DNA from: Paenibacillus aurantius
Lineage (GTDB): Bacteria; Bacillota; Bacilli; Paenibacillales; NBRC-103111
DNA length: 64,000 bases
Reading direction: 5' to 3'
Assembly (NCBI RefSeq): GCF_032268605.1
Contig: NZ_CP130318.1
Location: 5,713,501-5,777,500 of the forward strand
How positions within the stretch are numbered: the first letter of the stretch is position 1; each line of letters starts with the position of its first letter. The notes beneath the pieces were generated by a model that was not told the origin of the DNA, searched no databases, and saw only the letters and a program-made list of their open reading frames with translations. Position numbers and translations under genes: made by a program. Shown here in pieces: positions 56,680-64,000 of this stretch.

Positions 56680-56791
56680 GGTTTTCTTTCCTTTCCGCAT
56701 GTAACGCCAAAATAACCGCTGCTTTCGTTGGGATCGGCCTCGATCCCCCCGGTCCTTTCACGTGAGAGGGCTGCGGCCGCTCTGCTTCTGC

Positions 56792-57733
56792 TTACTCGTC
56801 CAAATCGTCCACGTCTTCCTGCAGCGATTCGGTCAGCTTGTTCGTGAACTGCAGGGCGGCGTTGTAGCCCATCTGCTTCAAACGGTAGTTCATGGCGGCG
56901 ACCTCAATGATTACGGCCAAGTTTCGGCCCGGACGAACCGGAATGGTTACCAGTGTTACATCCGTATCGATGATCCTCGTCTTCTCTTCGTCCAGCCCCA
57001 GCCGGTCGTACTGTTTATCCTGCTGCCACGTTTCCAGCTTGGCCACTAGGGAAATCTTCGTGTTGTTCCGTACGGCTCCCGCCCCGAAAAGCGTCATGAC
57101 GTTAATGATGCCGACCCCGCGGATTTCCAGCAGGTGCTTGATCAGCTCGGGTGCATTCCCGATCAGGACATTTTCCGCCGTTTGCCGAATCTCCACGGCA
57201 TCGTCCGCGATCAGCCGGTGACCTCGTTTGACGAGCTCCAGTGCCGTTTCGCTTTTGCCGATGCCGCTGCTTCCCGTAATCAGCATCCCGATGCCATATA
57301 CATCCACGAGTACCCCATGGATTGTGGTGGAGGGGGCCAGCTTGCCCTCGAGAAAATCACTCACCTGTCCGGCCAGTGTTGTGGTTGGCACATTGCTTCG
57401 AAGCACGGGAACCTGGTGCTCAGTGGCTGCTTCCATCAGCTCCTCCGGTACGGGAAGTCCTCTCGTGACACAGATACAAGGCGTATCTTCCGCGCACAGA
57501 CGGAGCATCCGGTCCTTCCTCTGGTCCTCGCTGAGCGTCTGGAAGAAGGCCAGCTCCGTTCTCCCCAGAATCTGGACCCGCTCATGCGGGTGGTAGTTGA
57601 AATAGCCGGCCATCTCCAAGCCGGGCCGGTACAAATCTGCCGTCGTGATAATTCTCTTAAGCCCTTCCTCCCCGCACACCACTTCCATCTTAAACCGGCG
57701 TACGAGATCGGAGACTTTCACTTTTTTCGCCAT
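56792..57733 (-). CDS. hprK: HPr kinase/phosphorylase
   Basis: 313 residues from ATG 57733 (AAAGGAGTCG). Walker A GSSGIGKS at 154-161, the [11 protein letters not shown]is, and the family signature [15 protein letters not shown]. Phosphorylates HPr/Crh on the regulatory Ser in response to glycolytic intermediates, driving CcpA repression. Confidence 0.97.
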   Translation of the reverse strand: MAKKVKVSDLVRRFKMEVVCGEEGLKRIITTADLYRPGLEMAGYFNYHPHERVQILGRTELAFFQTLSEDQRKDRMLRLCAEDTPCICVTRGLPVPEELMEAATEHQVPVLRSNVPTTTLAGQVSDFLEGKLAPSTTIHGVLVDVYGIGMLITGSSGIGKSETALELVKRGHRLIADDAVEIRQTAENVLIGNAPELIKHLLEIRGVGIINVMTLFGAGAVRNNTKISLVAKLETWQQDKQYDRLGLDEEKTRIIDTDVTLVTIPVRPGRNLAVIIEVAAMNYRLKQMGYNAALQFTNKLTESLQEDVDDLDE

Positions 57734-57815
57734 GGTCCCGACTCCTTTAGTTATTCCCAATAGTTCCATGGTAATGGAATTGGGGTGGTAAATCAACACT
57801 ACCGAAGGCCATATA

Positions 57816-57846
57816 AAAAGGCCAGCCTCCTAAGGCTGGCCTTGCA
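57816..57846 (-). terminator. Terminator of the msmX gene
   Basis: Minus strand AAGGCCAGCC, loop TTAGGA, GGCTGGCCTTTTTAT. Confidence 0.9.
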
Positions 57847-57857
57847 ATGCTTAACGA

Positions 57858-58982
57858 TTAGTTGTTGGCGAAGATGGAAAGCGTCGTTTCTTTGTCGAAG
57901 AAATGAACTTTGTTCATGTCCAGAGCCAAACGAACGTTGCTTCCTTCTTTTACGCCGGCGCGGCTGTCCACACGGGCGATAACGGAGTTCGTTCCGATGC
58001 CATTGATGTACAGGTACATTTCGTGTCCGAGGTTCTCGGATACTTCAATGTGCGCGTTAACGATGGAGTTAGGGGAGCCTTCCAGGAAGATCGGCTCATC
58101 ATGCAGGTCTTCGGGACGAATGCCGAGTACCACTTCTTTACCTACATAGCCTTTGTCGCGAAGAACAGCGGCTTTGCCTTGAGGAATTTCTACGTTCACG
58201 CCTTCGGCTTTGAAGTAGAGGCTTCCTCCTTGATCGGTCATGGAGCCGCTCACGAAGTTCATGGAAGGAGATCCGATGAAGCCGGCTACGAACATGTTAA
58301 CCGGATGGTTGTAAATTTCTTCCGGAGTAGCCGCTTGCTGGATGATGCCTTTGTCCATAACGACGATCCGCTGGCCCATGGTCATAGCTTCCGTCTGGTC
58401 ATGCGTTACGTAGATAATGGTCGTTTCGAGACGCTTGTGCAGCTTGCTGATCTCCGCACGCATCGCAACGCGAAGCTTGGCGTCCAAGTTGGAAAGAGGT
58501 TCGTCCATCAGGAACACTTGAGGCTCACGAACGATAGCACGTCCGAGGGCGACACGCTGGCGCTGACCACCGGAAAGAGCTTTCGGCTTGCGGTCCAGCA
58601 GGTGCTCGATATCGAGAATTTTTGCGGCTGCACGAACGCGTGCATCGATGTCGGCTTTCTTGAATTTACGCAGCTTCAGACCGAAGGCCATGTTCTGGTA
58701 AACGTTCATGTGAGGATACAGGGCGTAAGACTGGAATACCATCGCGATGTCGCGATCTTTAGGAGCGACGTCGTTCACGAGACGGTCTCCAATGTAGAGT
58801 TCGCCTTCCGTGATTTCTTCCAATCCGGCGATCATACGAAGCGTAGTGGACTTACCGCAACCGGAAGCGCCGACCAGAACGAGAAATTCTTTGTCTTTGA
58901 TATCCAAATGAAAATCTTTAACCGTTGCTTCTTCAGCACCAGGATAAGTTTTAACGATATGATTCAAACGAACGCCTGCCAT
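57858..58982 (-). CDS. msmX: MsmX/UgpC-type multi-sugar ABC transporter ATPase
   Basis: 374 residues from ATG 58982 (GGGAGGT upstream). Walker A GASGCGKST at 38-46, Q-loop VFQSYALYPHM, signature LSGGQRQRVALGRAI, Walker B VFLMDEPLSNLDAK, H-loop YVTHDQTEA, and a C-terminal OB-type TOBE domain. Free-standing, not next to permeases; such ATPases energise several CUT1 importers, including araNPQ in Bacillus. Likely partner of the permeases at 17.5-19.3 kb. Confidence 0.93.
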   Translation of the reverse strand: MAGVRLNHIVKTYPGAEEATVKDFHLDIKDKEFLVLVGASGCGKSTTLRMIAGLEEITEGELYIGDRLVNDVAPKDRDIAMVFQSYALYPHMNVYQNMAFGLKLRKFKKADIDARVRAAAKILDIEHLLDRKPKALSGGQRQRVALGRAIVREPQVFLMDEPLSNLDAKLRVAMRAEISKLHKRLETTIIYVTHDQTEAMTMGQRIVVMDKGIIQQAATPEEIYNHPVNMFVAGFIGSPSMNFVSGSMTDQGGSLYFKAEGVNVEIPQGKAAVLRDKGYVGKEVVLGIRPEDLHDEPIFLEGSPNSIVNAHIEVSENLGHEMYLYINGIGTNSVIARVDSRAGVKEGSNVRLALDMNKVHFFDKETTLSIFANN

Positions 58983-59075
58983 GTATATTACCTCCCGCAA
59001 AAGTATCTGCTTCTTTAATACTTTCATCTTACCCTAGCGGATTCTTTGTGGCTATGCACAATCCTTACAAAAAAA

Positions 59076-60185
59076 TTACTTCCTTTTCGTGACTTTATAC
59101 AATAGCAAAGCGATCTTCACCAGAACGGCATCATTGAAGGTGCGTACGTCGAGTCCGGTTTCCTGCTTGAATTTATCCAGGCGGTAGAGCAGCGTGTTGC
59201 GGTGAATGTAGAGCTGCTTGGCCGTTTCGCTGACGTTGCATTCCAAGTCAAAAAAGTGCTCCAGCGTCGACTGAATCTCCGCGTCGAGAAGCGGATCGTT
59301 GCGGCGGAACACCTGCTCGACGAAGCTGGCCTTCGCCCCCTCGGGAATTCCGTTCATGAGCTTCTCGAGATGCAGGTGCCAGGGAAGATGCATGTTGCTG
59401 CCGAGGTGGAAGGTTTGGCCGAGCATCATCGTCTCTCTCATCTGCAGAACCGTAGAGAGAAGTGATTTGGCCGGGGTCATCGGATAATGGATGGTCAAAT
59501 GGAACTCGCCCACCCATTCGTTCGACAGCATCTCATAAAGCCCCGAACAGATGGATTCAAGCGACTCCTCCAGGCTCTCCTCCTCCAATCCGTCCCGTTC
59601 TCCCCCGCTTGCTGTCAGCAGGGACTCCGGCCCCAGAAGGAGCCATTCTTTCTCCATCAGGGGGATAAGCACCATCTCCGCCCCGAAGAAGGAATCGAGC
59701 AGCTTTTTCAGTTCCTTATAAGGAACGCTCCGGGAGTCCGAATATTCCCCGTACAGGAGAAGCGGGATCCGCGTCTTGTAGAACGATAGCTGAGCGGCCA
59801 GCATATCGGGCATCTCGGCATTCGTTTTGCCCATTTCGAGCTGATGAAAAAACCATTCCTTAACGAGAAGCGATTTGCGTTCATCTTCCGCCGCCGGAGA
59901 GGCCGGCCTCGTCTTCTCGGGAAGCCTGTAGGCATCCAGCATAAGCTCCACCAGCTGATTTTCCGCCGCAGTCAGCATCCCGTCAACCGTCAGGACCAGG
60001 GTTTGGCCCCCTGTTACCTGCAGCAGAAAGCTGGATTGATCCCCGTCAAACACGCTGGTCTGGAGGCGGGCCTGTTGGGCCGATGATCCCGTTTTGGCTT
60101 CCCACTCGTCGAGCGGCATTTTAAGAAGGGTCACCGGAGTCTGCAAAATTTGTTCCAGTTGGTTTTGAATCCGTTCCCAATGCAT
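59076..60185 (-). CDS. CdaR/PucR-type regulator with C-terminal HTH
   Basis: 369 residues. The C-terminal HTH_30 domain (about 300-365) reads LEHFFDLECNVSETAKQLYIHRNTLLYRLDKFKQETGLDVRTFNDAVLVKIALLL, typical of CdaR/PucR regulators. The N-terminal 290 residues resemble a sensory region with no named domain. It lies immediately upstream of msmX on the same strand, after a 93-base gap, so it may control that ATPase; inference. Confidence 0.85.
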   Translation of the reverse strand: MHWERIQNQLEQILQTPVTLLKMPLDEWEAKTGSSAQQARLQTSVFDGDQSSFLLQVTGGQTLVLTVDGMLTAAENQLVELMLDAYRLPEKTRPASPAAEDERKSLLVKEWFFHQLEMGKTNAEMPDMLAAQLSFYKTRIPLLLYGEYSDSRSVPYKELKKLLDSFFGAEMVLIPLMEKEWLLLGPESLLTASGGERDGLEEESLEESLESICSGLYEMLSNEWVGEFHLTIHYPMTPAKSLLSTVLQMRETMMLGQTFHLGSNMHLPWHLHLEKLMNGIPEGAKASFVEQVFRRNDPLLDAEIQSTLEHFFDLECNVSETAKQLYIHRNTLLYRLDKFKQETGLDVRTFNDAVLVKIALLLYKVTKRK

Positions 60186-60262
60186 CGCATTACCCCTATA
60201 CGAATAGTCTGCTCTCTCTTAGTCTTCTTTCCCATGATACCGCATCCCTCCAAAAGAAAGAA

Positions 60263-60283
60263 ACCCCCGGCATCCCGGAGGTG
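60263..60283 (-). terminator. Terminator of the TagO/WecA-type gene
   Basis: Minus strand CCTCCGG, GATG, CCGGGGG, then TTTCTTTCTTTT. Confidence 0.75.
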
Positions 60284-60291
60284 GAGAAGTT

Positions 60292-61239
60292 TTAACTGAA
60301 AAGTAGGAGCAGAATGACCGACAAAAGTGAAAAGCTGATCGCAATCAGGTAGAGGAAAGAAACCGTCTGAGGCTGGGTCAACCCCCAGGACATCAGCGTA
60401 TGATGGGTATGAAGCTTATCCGCCCGGTGAATCCCTGTGCCCCGGAGCAGCCTGCGTAGGAGGACGAAGCCCGTATCCATAATCGGAACACTTAGGGCAA
60501 GAACCGGAACGAAGATGGAAATGACCGTGGCGCTCTTGAAAGCCCCGTTTACCGCCACAACCGCAAGTGTATAGCCCAGGAATACCGCTCCCGCATCACC
60601 CATAAATATTTTGGCCGGATGAAAATTATAGCCGAGAAAGCCGATACAAACCCCTACGAGAATTGCCGCTAACAGGCCAGGCTCCATCTGGTGCTTCCAA
60701 GCGGAAACCACCAGCAGGGTAGCAGAGGATATCGTAACGATGCCCGAGGCCAGCCCGTCGATTCCGTCAATGAAGTTAATCATATTCGTTAGGGCAAACA
60801 CCCACAGCATGGTCGCCGCCCACGCCAACCAGACAGGAAAATCAAGTAGGATGCCGGTGCCCGGAAGGCGGACCCCCGCTATCATGATGCCATATCCAAG
60901 AGGAACGGCCGAGGTAATCAAATAGACGACCAGACGGGGCCAGACCGGGAAGTCCCTTCCCTTAGCCTTGAAGCCGTCATCCAGCAGCCCCACCGCAAGC
61001 AAAAGGGTTCCGCCGGTCACAATAGCTCCCGTCTGCGCGGTCCACCCGTTATACCCGATCAGCGGGATTACGCATGCCGCATAAATCGCCAGTCCCCCCA
61101 TCAGCGGGATGGGAGCCTTATGTATTTTCCGTCCCCCCGGACGGTCCACGTACCCGAGGCGCAGGGCCCATCGGCGAACCAAGGGAACGAGAAGCAGGAT
61201 CAAAGCCAGCCCGCTTCCGATCGCTTTCAAATAAACCAT
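60292..61239 (-). CDS. MraY/WecA/TagO-type undecaprenyl-phosphate sugar-1-phosphate transferase
   Basis: 315 residues with about ten membrane helices. Motifs: DRPGGRKIHKAPIPLMGGLAIY, LDDGFKAKGRD, NMINFIDGIDGLASG, GFLGYNFHPAKIFMGDAGAVFLGY and a basic DTGFVLLRRLLRGTGIHRADKLHTHH loop. The HIHH-like His-rich loop and early GGxKIHxxP favour the WecA/TagO branch, which moves GlcNAc-1-phosphate to undecaprenyl phosphate for teichoic or other wall polymers, over MraY. Confidence 0.88.
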   Translation of the reverse strand: MVYLKAIGSGLALILLLVPLVRRWALRLGYVDRPGGRKIHKAPIPLMGGLAIYAACVIPLIGYNGWTAQTGAIVTGGTLLLAVGLLDDGFKAKGRDFPVWPRLVVYLITSAVPLGYGIMIAGVRLPGTGILLDFPVWLAWAATMLWVFALTNMINFIDGIDGLASGIVTISSATLLVVSAWKHQMEPGLLAAILVGVCIGFLGYNFHPAKIFMGDAGAVFLGYTLAVVAVNGAFKSATVISIFVPVLALSVPIMDTGFVLLRRLLRGTGIHRADKLHTHHTLMSWGLTQPQTVSFLYLIAISFSLLSVILLLLFS

Positions 61240-61402
61240 ACCCTCGCCCCCTTAGTCGATTAACCCTGTACATCTCTTGAGGAAATGGATCCCCTTCCCT
61301 CCTCATGAGGAAGAGCCACCATCCGGTCCAGGCAAAACGTAGCATGTCCTCCGGCCCGTTCCTCTATCCCCTTGGCCGGGTTCCAATTCCAGGCACAGCA
61401 AA

Positions 61403-61426
61403 AAGGAGACCGGTAAAGGTCTCCTT
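61403..61426 (-). terminator. Terminator of the rRNA-tRNA operon
   Basis: Minus strand AAGGAGACC, loop TTTACC, GGTCTCCTTTTTG. Confidence 0.88.
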
Positions 61427-61442
61427 GGTTAATTGTAGAAAA

Positions 61443-61518
61443 TGGTGAGCCATGAAGGACTCGAACCTTCGACACCCTGATTAAAAGTCAGGTGCTCTAC
61501 CAACTGAGCTAATGGCTC
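61443..61518 (-). tRNA. tRNA-Lys (anticodon UUU)
   Basis: 76 bases with encoded CCA; anticodon loop CTTTTAA, T-arm GAAGGTTCGAGTCCTTC. Last of the array. Confidence 0.95.
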
Positions 61519-61568
61519 TTGCTGCTAGGTGCTTTGGGTATGGGCCGCTAGCTCAAGAAAGAATAAAA

Positions 61569-61654
61569 TGGTGGAGGATGATGGATTCGAACCACCGAAC
61601 TCGTCAGAGAACAGATTTACAGTCTGCTGCGTTTGGCCACTTCGCTAATCCTCC
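61569..61654 (-). tRNA. tRNA-Tyr (anticodon GUA)
   Basis: 86 bases with encoded CCA and a long variable arm; anticodon loop CTGTAAA. Confidence 0.95.
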
Positions 61655-61663
61655 AGGATTACA

Positions 61664-61739
<76 letters not shown>

Positions 61740-61762
61740 TAATGAAGCCTATTCAGTTAGAA

Positions 61763-61839
61763 TGGCGGAGCTGACGGGATTCGAACCCGCGGTCTCCTGC
61801 GTGACAGGCAGGCATGTTAGGCCTCTACACCACAGCTCC
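61763..61839 (-). tRNA. tRNA-Asp (anticodon GUC)
   Basis: 77 bases with encoded CCA; anticodon loop CTGTCAC, acceptor GGAGCTG/CAGCTCC. Confidence 0.95.
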
Positions 61840-61852
61840 ACAAGGTAATAAC

Positions 61853-61928
61853 TGGTGCCGACGAAGGGATTCGAACCCCCGACCTACGGTTTACGATACC
61901 GTTGCTCTACCAGCTGAGCTACGTCGGC
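61853..61928 (-). tRNA. tRNA-Thr (anticodon CGU)
   Basis: 76 bases with encoded CCA; anticodon loop ATCGTAA, acceptor GCCGACG/CGTCGGC. Confidence 0.94.
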
Positions 61929-61950
61929 ATGAGTGCCATAATGGCATAAA

Positions 61951-62026
61951 TGGTGGACGCTGACGGGATCGAACCGCCGACCCTCTGCTTGTAAGGCAGA
62001 TGCTCTCCCAGCTGAGCTAAGCGTCC
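61951..62026 (-). tRNA. tRNA-Val (anticodon UAC)
   Basis: 76 bases with encoded CCA; anticodon loop CTTACAA. Confidence 0.95.
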
Positions 62027-62086
62027 ATGCTTGTTGGGCACAAGGGATATCTTATCACAGGTCTTGTCTACATTCAATAGGGAAAA

Positions 62087-62163
62087 TGGTAGCGGCGGAG
62101 GGGATCGAACCCCCGACCTTACGGGTATGAACCGTACGCTCTAGCCAGCTGAGCTACGCCGCC
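62087..62163 (-). tRNA. tRNA-Met, elongator type (anticodon CAU)
   Basis: 77 bases with encoded CCA; anticodon loop TTCATAC. The sequence is close to Bacillus elongator tRNA-Met; it lacks the initiator GGG/CCC anticodon stem. Confidence 0.92.
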
Positions 62164-62182
62164 GTTATATCATGTTCAGAGA

Positions 62183-62274
62183 TGGCGGAGAGAGAGGGAT
62201 TCGAACCCTCGCACCGCTTACGCAGTCTAACCCCTTAGCAGAGGGTCCCCTTATAGCCACTTGGGTATCTCTCC
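62183..62274 (-). tRNA. tRNA-Ser (anticodon GCU)
   Basis: 92 bases with encoded CCA and long variable arm; anticodon loop CTGCTAA. First tRNA after the 23S gene. Confidence 0.95.
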
Positions 62275-62346
62275 AAGATCATTCCCTGAAAACTGGATTC
62301 GAAGCTTACGTTGTTTCATCCTTTTGCTCCCCTAGTGGGGTCATGA

Positions 62347-64000
<1,654 letters not shown>

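Overview
The window reads as a chromosomal segment of a moderately GC-rich Firmicute, most likely Paenibacillus or a close relative. Evidence: the gene order cggR-gap-pgk-tpiA-gpmI-eno, secG-rnr-smpB-ssrA, clpP beside a tRNA-Arg, rapZ-glmR-whiA-HPr, trxB-TPR protein, and hprK-lgt-ppaX-acyltransferase-hisZ all match the Bacillales; CtsR, CggR and CcpA-type sites are visible; and the carbohydrate-utilisation cluster is typical of Paenibacillus. No species is claimed. Almost everything is on the minus strand.

Layout. 1-10 kb is accessory: a large DUF4011/SF1-helicase gene running off the left edge, a SUFU-domain gene, a cold-shock pair (Csp and YdjO-like), a small HTH protein, a broken AbrB-type gene, an MFS exporter plus isochorismatase-fold hydrolase divergent from a TetR regulator with a perfect palindromic operator, and a DUF488 gene. 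10-22 kb is a plant-polysaccharide locus that fits arabinan-type substrates: GntR/LacI-type regulator, sugar-binding lipoprotein, two permeases, membrane-anchored GH43, GH2, cytoplasmic GH43, and a secreted Asp-box exo-glycosidase with a duplicated C-terminal domain. A degraded GH51-like fragment lies beside the regulator. The transporter has no ATPase of its own; an MsmX-type ATPase is encoded at 57.9-59.0 kb. 22.5-35.5 kb holds ssrA, smpB, rnr, secG, a sugar isomerase/epimerase, an M50-like membrane protein and the full lower-glycolysis operon with its CggR operator. 35.8-47 kb holds a PCYCGC lipoprotein, tRNA-Arg, clpP with a CtsR box, a Rieske protein, a copper-amine-oxidase-N-domain protein, and the HPr/whiA/glmR/rapZ/glcK/trxB/TPR series. 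47-55 kb holds a divergent PRPP synthetase and a histidine operon (hisZ-G-D-B-H-F-IE). 54.4-61.2 kb holds ppaX, lgt, hprK, msmX, a CdaR/PucR-type regulator and a TagO/WecA-type transferase. 61.4-64 kb is an eight-tRNA array directly behind the 3' part of a 23S rRNA gene.

Most notable: the histidine operon lacks hisA between hisH and hisF, and hisIE is frameshifted at a G6 run inside the catalytic HisI motif. The HPr paralogue in the Crh position keeps the phosphorylatable His. The csp leader contains a nested hairpin followed by a U-run. The his leader carries three tandem octamers. There is no room for a 5S gene behind the 23S. The left-edge DUF4011 helicase belongs to an architecture that includes an antiviral system. 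I found no CRISPR array, no insertion sequence and no phage module. Apart from the truncated left-edge gene, no wholly novel system can be claimed from this window.
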